Shown here piece by piece: positions 1 through 8,219 of a stretch of 64,000 nt of DNA. Position 1 is the stretch's first letter; the number at the start of each line of letters is the position of its first letter. Below the pieces are notes generated by a model. It was not told where the DNA came from and ran no database searches. It was given only the letters and a program-made list of their open reading frames with translations. The position numbers were made by a program, and so were the translations under genes. The DNA comes from Planctomycetota bacterium (GTDB taxonomy: Bacteria; Planctomycetota; UBA1135). The DNA is taken from NCBI GenBank assembly GCA_030748415.1, contig JASMMA010000005.1:129434-193433 (forward strand), given 5' to 3'.

Positions 1-708
1 ACCCGAACCAATAACTTTATTTCTTGGATTTGGTCTTTGGATTCCTCTCAGGCCTCTCTCTTTGAAGGGCTGAAAGCTGGGCGCCTCTTCTTTGGAGACC
101 CCACCTTGTTTGATGGCACCGTTGACATCAAGCTGGGTAACGACTTCGAAATGGGTCAAATTGTTGTGAATGATTTAACCACCCACGACATTTCCATTTC
201 CATTACTGGGCTTAACTCTGGAGATATTGTCCGCATCATTCAATCTGGCGATGTTGTGTTTCAAAACGCTGTGACCGGAACCAGCTTTCTGCACAATCAG
301 GCATTCGCTGTCCCTAAAACCGAAGACTCCTTCTACCGGGTGGAAGTTTGGGAGCCCGGGGGAATTGCCAAGGTGTTTAGTAATCCCATATGGCTTCCCC
401 GGCTCAGCACCAAACGAGCCATCCGCGCCGAACAAGCTGGAATTCACTTAGATGGAATTGTTAGCAAGGAGTTTGAGAACTTCCAGATGACAAAAGCTCG
501 AATTTCTAGGCCACCCAACGGCAGCGACAAACTGCTTCTTTATGGTGAGGCTCAAAATGGTCGCGTCGTTCTGGACTTCAATTCAGCACCTAGCTTGCCG
601 GCACAAGTTTCTTTCCGCGGAAGTATGACTGGGTCCTGGAGCATTCAAAACAATCTGCTCACCTTTGAAAATATCAATGGTGATGGGTGGCTAGAAATGC
701 GTTTCTAG
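1..708 (+). CDS. C-terminal part of a PHP/CehA-like protein (cut by the left edge)
   Basis: The reading frame is open from base 1 through the TTG that the ORF track uses as a start at 37, so this is the 3' end of a longer gene. The visible 235 residues begin with 'TNNFISWIWS' followed by 'LFEGLKAGRLFFGDP'. That resembles the end of the PHP-type metallohydrolase domain in CehA/McbA-like proteins, where a 'GLRAGR' segment precedes a beta-sandwich tail. The rest is beta-rich, contains 'VFSNPIWL', which often closes that domain, and ends in an all-beta segment of about 70 residues. No metal-binding histidines are visible because the catalytic half lies outside the window. The stop overlaps the convergent napH end by 18 bases. 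The family call is tentative; an unrelated secreted beta-domain protein is possible. Confidence 0.45.
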   Translation, partial: TRTNNFISWIWSLDSSQASLFEGLKAGRLFFGDPTLFDGTVDIKLGNDFEMGQIVVNDLTTHDISISITGLNSGDIVRIIQSGDVVFQNAVTGTSFLHNQAFAVPKTEDSFYRVEVWEPGGIAKVFSNPIWLPRLSTKRAIRAEQAGIHLDGIVSKEFENFQMTKARISRPPNGSDKLLLYGEAQNGRVVLDFNSAPSLPAQVSFRGSMTGSWSIQNNLLTFENINGDGWLEMRF

Positions 709-1302
709 CATTCGGTTGCAACAGTTTTGCTCGGAGCACTTTCGTTGCATGGAAGGTAGGTTGCCTAAGGGGCAGATGTTTTTGCAAAAAAGGCGCGGAT
801 AAAACCAATCCAGGAGAATCGCTAGGGCTGGGAGAATCAGGTAAAGCTGGAGCCCGAATACGAGGCCCAAAATGAGGCTATTGATTGGGGAGAGTATTTG
901 AAAAACAGGGAGTCCAGAAGTGAAAGAGATAATTAAGATGAGGCTCAGAGCCCAAAGATTGGGTTTGGAGTAGTGACAAACCGGTTCCACTGGCTTGCTG
1001 TGGGAACGAAAGGAGCGGAGGGTGGAAAACAAAAAGCCAAGAGGGCAGAACCACCGACAAAAAGAGCGTTGAGAGAATAGAGCAAGCAAAAATAACGGGG
1101 AAGCCGCAAGCCATAACTTGGCTGGCCATTGCCCACTTGCAAACCCAACCTCAATCGCGGCTAAAGGATCGGCAAGTTGCAAGTATTCAAACCACCGTGC
1201 AGAAGTAAAAGACCCTTTAACCCAAAAGGAATCACTCCAACCCCCTATTAAAAAAGAAGCGAAAACGACAAACGCAGTTCCGCGGCGGAGCCAAGTTTTC
1301 AT
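691..1302 (-). CDS. napH: NapH-like membrane ferredoxin-type quinol dehydrogenase subunit
   Basis: This 203-residue membrane protein has about four hydrophobic helices and two cysteine motifs, 'CRWFCPLG' and 'CKNICPLG', which in NapH face the cytoplasm. In NapGH systems NapH oxidises menaquinol and hands electrons to NapG. NapH proteins usually run to about 260-290 residues with a C-terminal 2x[4Fe-4S] ferredoxin part. Here the protein stops soon after 'CSEQNC', so the ferredoxin tail is short or missing. The ATG at 1302 is chosen because it follows the napG stop after one base; the longer ORF-track start is a TTG inside napG. It is the last gene of the nap operon. Confidence 0.8.
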   Translation of the reverse strand: MKTWLRRGTAFVVFASFLIGGWSDSFWVKGSFTSARWFEYLQLADPLAAIEVGFASGQWPAKLWLAASPLFLLALFSQRSFCRWFCPLGFLFSTLRSFRSHSKPVEPVCHYSKPNLWALSLILIISFTSGLPVFQILSPINSLILGLVFGLQLYLILPALAILLDWFYPRLFCKNICPLGNLPSMQRKCSEQNCCNRMLETHF

Positions 1303-1303
1303 T

Positions 1304-1903
1304 TCAAGTTTCCCCAACCGGCACCATTCGAATAGAGCTCGGTTCCGTTAAACATGCCCAATCGCATATTCCACAGCCAACGCAAATGTCGGCAACAATC
1401 ACGGGCCGGTTCCTTTTCAATTGAATTGCTTCATCTAAAAAAGGGCACGCGTGCCAGCAAGCCCTGCAGATTTGCTTATTGAAAGCCAAACACCGCTCTT
1501 CATCAATGACGGCCGTTCCCATTCGAATACTGCGGCGGTCTTGAACTTCGGCCAAAGCTCCACTGGGACAAATCTCGATGCAAAGAAGCTCGTCAAGGCC
1601 CTCGCATAATCGGCATGGGTTATTACGGCTATCGACTTCTGGGCTTCCCGCCGAGGGCCCCGACCACAAGTCCTGCAAGCTCAAACTTTCATGAGGGCAA
1701 ACCTGCACACACTGTCCGCAGCGTATGCAGGCCGCCAAGAAATCCAACTCGTTGCTAGCGCCAGGAGGCCGAAGACTTCCAGCGCGCTTGGAGGCCCAAA
1801 CCCCCAAGGCCTTTCCGCCGGCAGCAGCGCAGGCGGTCCAGGCAGCGCCTGCGAGCAACCGACGGCGGGTTATTTTCCTGCCGTCGGCCACCCTTTCAAC
1901 CAA
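1304..1903 (-). CDS. napG: NapG-like periplasmic ferredoxin (four [4Fe-4S] clusters)
   Basis: The 199-residue protein opens with a twin-arginine signal ('TRRRLLAGAAW'), so it is exported folded with its clusters. Four cysteine groups follow: 'CIRCGQCVQVCP', 'CRLCEG....CIEICP', 'CRACWHACP' and 'CVGCGICDWAC', the pattern of MauM/NapG ferredoxins. With NapH it forms a quinol dehydrogenase that feeds NapAB, and no napC is present. The only start upstream of the Tat motif in the full frame is a TTG at 1903, one base after the napB stop; a GTG four codons further in is an alternative. It is translationally packed between napB and napH (one-base gaps on both sides). Confidence 0.88.
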   Translation of the reverse strand: MVERVADGRKITRRRLLAGAAWTACAAAGGKALGVWASKRAGSLRPPGASNELDFLAACIRCGQCVQVCPHESLSLQDLWSGPSAGSPEVDSRNNPCRLCEGLDELLCIEICPSGALAEVQDRRSIRMGTAVIDEERCLAFNKQICRACWHACPFLDEAIQLKRNRPVIVADICVGCGICDWACLTEPSSIRMVPVGET

Positions 1904-1904
1904 C

Positions 1905-2213
1905 TCAGGGATTGGATGTATGACAAGTCCGGCACTTTGCCTGCACCAGAATGTCTGCCATCCCTTCGTGTTTCGTAATCGGGGCGTCGTTCTTCCCGTT
2001 TTCGTGGCAAGTCAGACAGTTGTCCTTCATCCACGAATCCCGCGAATCCATTTTGTGATCCTCATCGTTTGGAAGGATCGGTGGAAACGCACCCGAGTAG
2101 AACTCAACCGGGTAAACCGTGTCGTCGGGGTTTGCGGCGTGTACTGCGTTGTCCACACCTCCCGAACATGCAACAGTCAAAAACAAGGTGAGTGTTGTGA
2201 GCAAAAGTTTCAT
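1905..2213 (-). CDS. napB: NapB-like diheme cytochrome c, electron-transfer subunit of nitrate reductase
   Basis: The product is a 102-residue exported protein with two CXXCH heme sites ('CLTCH', 'CRTCH') near the C-terminus, as in NapB, and the conserved NapB-like sequence 'YPVEFYSGAFPP...IPN/LPND' before the first heme. The N-terminus is a lipoprotein-type signal ending 'TVACSGG', so the mature protein may be lipid-anchored, which is unusual for classical soluble NapB. It should pass electrons from NapGH to the NapA iron-sulfur cluster. The gene begins three bases after napA and ends one base before napG. Confidence 0.9.
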   Translation of the reverse strand: MKLLLTTLTLFLTVACSGGVDNAVHAANPDDTVYPVEFYSGAFPPILPNDEDHKMDSRDSWMKDNCLTCHENGKNDAPITKHEGMADILVQAKCRTCHTSNP

Positions 2214-2215
2214 GC

Positions 2216-4549
2216 CTATGCCTCCCCTCCGACTTTCTCAAGTTTGACCGCACAGATTTTGAACTCAGGCTGTTTGGAGCCCGGGTCAATCGCATCAATG
2301 GTCACTTTGTTAATCAAGCTTGCTTCATCCGCCCAGTGCCAAGGAACGAAGACCGTTCCGGGTAGTGGGTGGCTGACAACACGCGCTTTAATGGTGGACA
2401 CTCCGCGACGCGAAATGATGCGCACCTTATTCCCCGTTCGAATGCCCATCTTGGCGGCATCTTGCGGGTGCATTTCTACATAGCACTCAGGGTAAGAACG
2501 GCGAAGTTCGTCCGCCTTCATGGTCATTGTTCCTGTGTGCCAGTGTTCCATAACCCTCCCTGTAGAAAGAACAAATGGGTACTCGCTATCGGCAGGCTCA
2601 GCGGGCCCAACAACGGGTCGTAGCCAAACGATGGCCTTTTGATCCTTCGCGCAGTAGAACTTTGTCTCGCCAGGTTTCAGGGTGTCATCCTTGTAAGTTG
2701 GGTTAATGTCCAGAACAGGGTCATCGCCCTTCACAAAGCGGCGCGTCGTTCCGGGGTGGTTCTCAGTTGGGCAAGGCCAGCGGAGGCCCCGCTCTTTGTG
2801 CAATCGTTCGCGAGTAATCCCCATGAAGTCATAAGACGTTCCCTTCGATGCGAGGCGAATTTCATCCCAAACATCGTCGGTCGTATGGAACTTTCCGCCG
2901 ATGTATCCCTTCTTCACAACGCCACGGTCTTCGAGACCTTGGGCGAAGTCCAAAAGAATGTCGAAGTCCGAGCGCGCTTCGCCTGGTGCTTCTTTAACCT
3001 TGGGGTGAATCTGGTATCTGCGTTCAGACATTCCAAACACGCCCGTTTTCTCTGACCACATGGCGGCCGGAAGGACAACATCTGCCATGTCCACCGTTCG
3101 GCTTGGGTAAGAATCCAAAACCACAATGAAGGGTTTGTTCGGGCGGGCTTTTCCAATGGCATCTCCATGCTTATTCACATTGGGGAGTGAATGAGCAGGG
3201 TTTGTCGTTAGCATGAACATGGCTTGGATTTCATCCCGTCCAAGAGCTTCAAACATGGCAATGGTGTGAAGCCCTGGCTTGGGTTGAATTTTTCCAGGTT
3301 CGGAATTCCAAAGTTTTTCCATTGCGGCGCGATGCTCGGGTTTTTTGACCAAGCGACCGTAAGGAAGAATGTGGCACAAGGAACCGGTGTCGCGAACACC
3401 ACCACACGCATTAGGTTGGCCGGTCAGGCTGAATGGAGTCATTCCTGGTTTTCCAATCTGGCCCGTGATGAGGTGCAAGTTGTGCATGAGGTTGTTTGCC
3501 CAAACCCCTTTCACGCGTTGATTGAGTCCCATGGTCCAGAAGGACATGGTTGGGCCCTCGGCAAACGAACGGGCAGCGCGCCGAATATCGCCGGCTTTTA
3601 CGCCTGCAATCTTTTCAGCTTTCTCTGGTGAGTAATCTTCAAGAAATGCTTTGTATCCCTCAAAATCCACGCCTACCGGTGCGCCATCTTTCACAGCTTT
3701 GAACTGGACATTCTTCGCCATGAACTTTTTGTCGTACAAACCCTCATTCACAATGACATGAGCCATCGCATGGAAAATTGCGAGGTCGAAACCTGGCTTG
3801 GGCTGTAAGTACAAATCAGATGCGGTGCTTATCGGGGATTTGCGAGGGTCAATCGAAATGACCTGAATCGCACGACCTGATGCACGCTCAGCTAGGATTT
3901 GGTCAAAGATGACTGGGTGGCACTCGGCGGTGTTGGAGCCAACAAGGAAGAAAACACGAGCGCTACGAATGTCGTCATAGCAGCCCATGGGTTCATCCTT
4001 TCCGAAAGTACTCACATAGCCCCCCACGGCAGATGCCATGCATAGGCGTGGGTTTCCTTCAACATTGTTCGTGCCGATTCCGCCCTTGAAGAGGCGATTT
4101 GCGAGATAGGACTCTTCGGTCATCGCCTGGCCAGAGCCGTAGTAAGCGGTTGCGTTGGGTCCCTTCTCTTTGATGACCTTGGCGAACTTGTCACACACAA
4201 GGTTCATGGCTTCATCCCAACTCGTACGCTCCAACTTGCCGTTCTTGCGCACCATGGGGTACTTCAAACGGTCGGGGCTATTTACGATCTTGGGAAGGAA
4301 TAGTGCTTTGGCGCAAACGAGACCTCGGGTGGTTGGGTGTTCGTTATCACCGCGAAGTGCGACCAGTTGGCCACCCTTCACGCCGAGCATCACACCACAG
4401 CCGGTTCCGCAAAAACGGCATACTGACTTCACCCATCGATCTGGCTTGTTCTTCGCTTCCAAAACACCCGACGGCTTGGCGCATCCTGCGGCACCTGCCA
4501 CAGCTGCAACCGCGCTCGCCTTAATGAATTCGCGACGATTAGCTTTCAT
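2216..4549 (-). CDS. napA: Periplasmic nitrate reductase catalytic subunit (Mo-bisMGD)
   Basis: This 777-residue molybdoenzyme reduces nitrate to nitrite in the periplasm. The start at 4549 gives 'MKANRREFIKAS', a Tat signal with the twin-arginine near the N-terminus; the ORF-track start 13 codons upstream lies further inside napD. A 'GAAGC' segment after the Tat hydrophobic stretch could also act as a lipobox. The [4Fe-4S] site reads 'CRFCGTGCGVML' with the fourth Cys in 'GLVCAKAL'. The molybdenum-ligand region 'GNPRLCMASAV' has the Cys expected of NapA, against Asp in NarG. The C-terminal molybdopterin-binding domain is complete ('TGRVMEHWHTGTMT'). It overlaps the end of napD by 11 bases, so translation is coupled to its chaperone. 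Confidence 0.97.
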   Translation of the reverse strand: MKANRREFIKASAVAAVAGAAGCAKPSGVLEAKNKPDRWVKSVCRFCGTGCGVMLGVKGGQLVALRGDNEHPTTRGLVCAKALFLPKIVNSPDRLKYPMVRKNGKLERTSWDEAMNLVCDKFAKVIKEKGPNATAYYGSGQAMTEESYLANRLFKGGIGTNNVEGNPRLCMASAVGGYVSTFGKDEPMGCYDDIRSARVFFLVGSNTAECHPVIFDQILAERASGRAIQVISIDPRKSPISTASDLYLQPKPGFDLAIFHAMAHVIVNEGLYDKKFMAKNVQFKAVKDGAPVGVDFEGYKAFLEDYSPEKAEKIAGVKAGDIRRAARSFAEGPTMSFWTMGLNQRVKGVWANNLMHNLHLITGQIGKPGMTPFSLTGQPNACGGVRDTGSLCHILPYGRLVKKPEHRAAMEKLWNSEPGKIQPKPGLHTIAMFEALGRDEIQAMFMLTTNPAHSLPNVNKHGDAIGKARPNKPFIVVLDSYPSRTVDMADVVLPAAMWSEKTGVFGMSERRYQIHPKVKEAPGEARSDFDILLDFAQGLEDRGVVKKGYIGGKFHTTDDVWDEIRLASKGTSYDFMGITRERLHKERGLRWPCPTENHPGTTRRFVKGDDPVLDINPTYKDDTLKPGETKFYCAKDQKAIVWLRPVVGPAEPADSEYPFVLSTGRVMEHWHTGTMTMKADELRRSYPECYVEMHPQDAAKMGIRTGNKVRIISRRGVSTIKARVVSHPLPGTVFVPWHWADEASLINKVTIDAIDPGSKQPEFKICAVKLEKVGGEA

Positions 4550-4811
4550 GATTGTTGGTTGGTTGGACTTCTTCGACTTCGTCTTCAATGTTGGCGTATG
4601 AAGGCCAAACCCCTAAGACTCCATCTATGGACTCAATTTGGTAGCGGATTATTTCGTGAGCAGATTCAAGAGAATCCGTCTCGACAAGGATCCCCAACTT
4701 GCTGGAATCCTCGAGCTCAAAGGTGCTCACGCCCTGAATGGCTGTAAGAGCCACCTCAGCCCTCTTTTGGAGGCCGGGCTCAATGCGTGCAAATGCTCCG
4801 ACAATGGCCAT
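4539..4811 (-). CDS. napD: NapD, chaperone for NapA maturation
   Basis: The product is a 90-residue cytoplasmic protein of the NapD family, which binds the Tat signal of NapA and prevents premature export. The ATG at 4811 starts 'MAIVGAFARIEPG'; the longer ORF-track version adds 25 residues translated from the upstream terminator and is rejected. The sequence has the ferredoxin-like beta-alpha-beta pattern and 'GVSTFELEDSSKLGILVE', matching the family's early strand-helix part. It is the first gene of the nap operon (D-A-B-G-H), separated from the octaheme gene by a terminator hairpin. Confidence 0.88.
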   Translation of the reverse strand: MAIVGAFARIEPGLQKRAEVALTAIQGVSTFELEDSSKLGILVETDSLESAHEIIRYQIESIDGVLGVWPSYANIEDEVEEVQPTNNHES

Positions 4812-4857
4812 AGTATTTCTTAGCCTTTTTGTGTGAAATGAAAAGGGTGAAATAAAG

Positions 4858-4895
4858 AAAAAGGGCGTTTCCCCGAAGAGAAACACCCTTTTTTT
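4858..4895 (-). terminator. Strong intrinsic terminator with TTCG tetraloop after the octaheme gene
   Basis: On the minus strand the sequence folds as an 11-bp stem, GGGTGTTTCTC paired with GGGAAACGCCC (two G-U/T wobbles), closed by a TTCG loop and followed by TTTTTC. The arms occupy 4863-4873 and 4878-4888. It lies 12 bases after the end of the octaheme cytochrome gene and 47 bases before the napD start. A T-run on the other side makes it nearly symmetrical. It separates the Rieske/b/octaheme unit from nap, and any nap promoter should lie within about 4812-4860. Confidence 0.88.
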
Positions 4896-4907
4896 GCTCG
4901 CCTCGAA

Positions 4908-6527
4908 TTATTTATCGAATTCGAAAACCTCCACACTCTTGTCATCGGTAAACCATTGGTGCTCTGGGCGCTCAAGGATTGCATCGATAACAGCCCTAAC
5001 CGCGTCTGCACCCTCTTTATTGCCGTGGTGTTCCGCCTCTTCGGCCATCTCGCGCGCTTGCGGTATGAGTTCGAGGTAGAAGCGTTCCGCGACTTCGTAG
5101 AGGCCATGCCAGTGCGTGTAATCCGGTGCCATCATGGCCGCCCCGTGGCGAGCACGGCGACCTTCATGGTGCCAAAGGTAGAACCAAGTCCATTCAATTT
5201 CCTCATCAAACATGGGCACAGTTCGCACATTGTTCGACTTGAGAGCTCCCATAATCTTGAGACCCGGCTTAGCGAACTTCTCGTTGTAGAGAGTGATGAG
5301 ATCGTCGTACTGCTCGTAGAACCCGCCGACATAACCTTTCGAGTGGCAGTTACGGCAGACATCCTTCATGCGGTTCCGCTTATTCTGCCAAGAGTCTCCA
5401 CCATCGGCCAGCAAGTTACGCCGCTCGATAGGATCGGTGGTCTTGATTCGCTTGTTGTTCTTATCGGTATCCATGACAGCAGAAACCGGTGGACGGTTGG
5501 TCCATGAAATCCGAAGGCCAGGGTCGTGGGTGATTTTCCCACCGTTGTTCTTGTTTCCAGACATGTGGCAAGTTGCACAAGTTGGAGCGGCGTTGTAATC
5601 CTCGCCCAAGACCCAAGTTTCGCTATCCAAGTTGAGTTCGTCCTTCATGTCGCGGTAGGCGATACCGTGCTTGGACTCTTCGTACACCTCTTTCTGTGGG
5701 TGGTCAGGGCCGAGGTGACACTTGCCACAGTTTTCTGGTTGGCGAGCGCGGCGCGGCGAGAAGTCATGCCGGCTGTGGCACGCTGAACAAGAGCCCTTGG
5801 AACCATCTAGGTTAAAGCGACCAATACCTGTGTTGGGCCAGCCATCTTTCGCAAGCAAGGGCATGCCTTCGCCGTCGCGGGCAATCATGGCAACTGCGGC
5901 AGCATTCGTTGGCTTCCCGTTAGCGTCAGGCTTCAATTCATCCATAGTGATGAGGCTTCCGTCGGTGCCTTCCAGGGCAACCTTGGAGCCGTGGCATTGC
6001 TTACAACCAAGGTTGACAAGGCCGTATCCGTAAACCATGTCGCGGTCGGAGCGACCTGGAGTTGGAGAGTGTGGGCTAAACTCACCTCTCATTCCTTCAG
6101 CAACTTCGGCAAGCCGGTTATCGAGAGAAGCCAGAATGTGACCCGCAGTGGAGTGGTGACTCGCCTGGAACTCTTCGGCTTCGTCGGGGTGACACCGAGC
6201 ACAATCCAATGGAGTGACAATCGTGGCAATGAGTGAACCTTCATGGTGGAAGGCATCCACATCGCCTTCTTCGGCTTCGTGGCACTCAAAACAGCTGACA
6301 CCTTTTTCGGCGTGGGTGGAACCCGTCCAGTGGTCAACAATACCTGGGGTCTCGTTGAGGTGGCACTCGACACAGCGTTCGCTGCTTGCGGGTGTAGCGA
6401 TGTGTGCCGAACTCATGCCGGCTTCTTCTTGTTTGCGAGCAATCTCCATTTTCTGAACGAAGAGAAGAGATGCAAGGAAAGCGGCGCCAAGTACGGCGAT
6501 GATGAACTTCTTAGCGGTGAGGCTCAT
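4908..6527 (-). CDS. Octaheme cytochrome c of the hydroxylamine oxidoreductase (HAO) family
   Basis: The 539-residue protein has an uncleaved-looking N-terminal hydrophobic anchor (residues 8-24) and eight CXXCH sites at about residues 52, 79, 109, 175, 247, 267, 317 and 391. No CXXCK is present, which argues against NrfA. The run 'CSACHSRHDFS...CGKCHLGPDH' and the tail 'HHEGRRARHGAAMM..DYTHWHG' are typical of HAO-like octaheme proteins. Members oxidise hydroxylamine or, in versions lacking the P460 crosslink tyrosine, reduce nitrite or hydroxylamine. Which applies needs an alignment of the tyrosine region near residue 470. It follows the Rieske/cytochrome b genes by 35 bases and precedes nap, so nitrite reduction is the likelier role. 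Confidence 0.9.
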   Translation of the reverse strand: MSLTAKKFIIAVLGAAFLASLLFVQKMEIARKQEEAGMSSAHIATPASSERCVECHLNETPGIVDHWTGSTHAEKGVSCFECHEAEEGDVDAFHHEGSLIATIVTPLDCARCHPDEAEEFQASHHSTAGHILASLDNRLAEVAEGMRGEFSPHSPTPGRSDRDMVYGYGLVNLGCKQCHGSKVALEGTDGSLITMDELKPDANGKPTNAAAVAMIARDGEGMPLLAKDGWPNTGIGRFNLDGSKGSCSACHSRHDFSPRRARQPENCGKCHLGPDHPQKEVYEESKHGIAYRDMKDELNLDSETWVLGEDYNAAPTCATCHMSGNKNNGGKITHDPGLRISWTNRPPVSAVMDTDKNNKRIKTTDPIERRNLLADGGDSWQNKRNRMKDVCRNCHSKGYVGGFYEQYDDLITLYNEKFAKPGLKIMGALKSNNVRTVPMFDEEIEWTWFYLWHHEGRRARHGAAMMAPDYTHWHGLYEVAERFYLELIPQAREMAEEAEHHGNKEGADAVRAVIDAILERPEHQWFTDDKSVEVFEFDK

Positions 6528-6562
6528 GGTATTTCTTATTGAGTGTTCAGGAAGGCGGGAGG

Positions 6563-7609
6563 TTAATGTGCGACGACCGCCTCCCAGACGGTCATTCCAA
6601 TGATTGCGAGGACACCGAAAATCCCAACCCAGACGCTAAATTCACTTGCGGGACGCGTTTTGCGCACTTTCGCATCAATGAAAGGCCAAAAGATCATCAC
6701 AAAGAGAATGAAGCCGGTGCTAATGATTGCGGTGGTTTCCGGGAACATTTTCAGCCACCGGAAAGCGACGTAGAACCACCATTCAGGTTTGATGACTTCA
6801 GGTGTCACCAATGGATTGGCCTTGGGTCCCATTTCGGCAGGGAAGACAATCGCAAGAGTGCAAAGGAGAATCATCAGCGAAAGCCCAAGAATGAGCTCCG
6901 TGAAGAAGTGGTCTGGGAAAAAATTAAAGTGCTTGGGTTTGTCTTCGGGCTCGTCTTCGAAACTTAATTCGCTAACACCCTGAAGGCGAATGATGGTGAT
7001 GTGTAAGAACACCAAACCCAAAATGGCGGCGGGTAGTACTGCGCCATGAAGCACGAAGAAACGGGAAAGAGTGTTTGCGTTGTACGCGTCACCCCCGAGC
7101 AACATGTTCTTCATAAAGCCGCCGATGAAGGGAACATTATCCGTAATGTTTGCTCCCACGGTTGCGCCCCAGAAAGAAAGTTGTTCGTAAACCAAGCTGT
7201 ATCCGGTAAATCCGGTCATCAAAACACAGATGAGCAGCATCATGCCGACCATCCAGTTTATTTCGCGAGGCTTGCGGTATGCGCCAGTGAAGTACACGCG
7301 CATCTGGTGCAAAACCACAGCAGCTATCATCAAGGTTGCGGCCCACTTGTGCAGGCTTCGAATGAACCAACCAAAGGCGGCCTCATCAGAAATGTACGCA
7401 ACCGATTCCCAAGCGGCGTCGGGCGCGGCTTTGTAGTAAAAAGCCAGCATGATGCCGGTAATGATTTGGACGACAAAAAGATAGGCAGGAGTTCCGCCCA
7501 AGGCGAACCACCAGCGCTTCATGTGGTTGGGGACCGGTTCGTTTGAAAGTTCGCGGAGTTCGTCGCCGTCAACCGGGAGTCGTTCTTTTAGCCAGTTAGT
7601 GATGCCCAT
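6563..7609 (-). CDS. Cytochrome b of a Rieske/cytochrome b (bc-type) complex
   Basis: This 348-residue membrane protein combines the b6-like N-terminal half and the subunit IV-like half in one chain, with about eight helices. Heme-b histidines are H87 and H101 ('SLHKWAA...VLHQMRV') and a second pair in 'FVLHGAV...LVFLHIT', with 14 residues between, as in b6-type proteins. The quinol-site loop carries 'PEWWFYVAFRWLKMFP', the PEWY region with Trp in place of Tyr. It should oxidise menaquinol together with the Rieske protein encoded 9 bases upstream. No cytochrome c1 or cytochrome f gene is adjacent; the next gene is the octaheme cytochrome, which may take that electron-acceptor role. Confidence 0.92.
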   Translation of the reverse strand: MGITNWLKERLPVDGDELRELSNEPVPNHMKRWWFALGGTPAYLFVVQIITGIMLAFYYKAAPDAAWESVAYISDEAAFGWFIRSLHKWAATLMIAAVVLHQMRVYFTGAYRKPREINWMVGMMLLICVLMTGFTGYSLVYEQLSFWGATVGANITDNVPFIGGFMKNMLLGGDAYNANTLSRFFVLHGAVLPAAILGLVFLHITIIRLQGVSELSFEDEPEDKPKHFNFFPDHFFTELILGLSLMILLCTLAIVFPAEMGPKANPLVTPEVIKPEWWFYVAFRWLKMFPETTAIISTGFILFVMIFWPFIDAKVRKTRPASEFSVWVGIFGVLAIIGMTVWEAVVAH

Positions 7610-7618
7610 TTTTATTTC

Positions 7619-8131
7619 CTAGGCCAGGCCCTCTAAGGCAACCTCGATGAAAAGAAGGCCGTTCTTGACCATGAGTGGGTAGCGCGAAAGCGATTGGCCC
7701 GCATCGGCGGGTGGCCCGGAAACGCCCGTGCCATCTGGGGCAAAAACGCCGTTGTGGCATGGGCAGAAAAACCGGTTGTTGTGTGCTTCCCAGGCGACCT
7801 TGCAACCTAAGTGCGGGCATGTGCTGGAAAGGGCGATGAAATTATCCGCAGTTGTTCCGCTTCCCTGGCGAGCGACCACGATGGTCTCGCCATTGGGGGC
7901 GCGGTAATTCATAGCCTCACCACGACCCAGCCGGGTCACTTGAAGAACGAACTGCCAACGCTTGCTCGGCGGCTTTGCTGGGTAAAGAAAACGGCCTGCA
8001 GCAGCGCCGCAAGAGCCGTAGCCAGCAATCAGCCCGCCTAGCATCGCCAGCGAGGAGACACGGCTTAAAAAGCTGCGACGATGTGTCCCGTCCGCAGCAG
8101 GGTTCTCGGGTTCCCTGGTTGGTTCCGTCAT
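7619..8131 (-). CDS. Rieske [2Fe-2S] protein of the bc-type complex
   Basis: The product is 170 residues. An N-terminal Tat-like segment ('RRSFLSRVSSLAMLGGLIAG') serves as the membrane anchor, followed by the Rieske fold with cluster motifs 'CPHLGC' and 'CPCHNG', each supplying one Cys and one His ligand and the disulfide Cys pair. It accepts one electron from quinol at cytochrome b and delivers it to a periplasmic c-type partner. It is the first gene of the Rieske - b - octaheme unit, starting 88 bases after the sulfatase stop. That gap has room for a promoter, with a weak TTGTCA / TAATCA pair visible on the minus strand. Confidence 0.93.
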   Translation of the reverse strand: MTEPTREPENPAADGTHRRSFLSRVSSLAMLGGLIAGYGSCGAAAGRFLYPAKPPSKRWQFVLQVTRLGRGEAMNYRAPNGETIVVARQGSGTTADNFIALSSTCPHLGCKVAWEAHNNRFFCPCHNGVFAPDGTGVSGPPADAGQSLSRYPLMVKNGLLFIEVALEGLA

Positions 8132-8219
8132 GGCATTGAGTTGGTTGGTGCCCAGGTGACCCTGGACATTACTGATTAGCCCGTGACGAAGTTATGACAA
8201 GGTGAGATATTGGGACTTT

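Noticed and set aside
1725-2483. 252-residue plus-strand ORF
   Set aside because: It is antisense to napG, napB and napA, and has a composition unlike a real protein.
4908-6527. NrfA-type pentaheme nitrite reductase
   Set aside because: There are eight CXXCH sites, no CXXCK, and the heme spacing and C-terminal motifs are those of the HAO family.
8132-8219. CCAGG-TGAC-CCTGG hairpin as terminator of the sulfatase gene
   Set aside because: The stem is only 5 bp and has no T-run.
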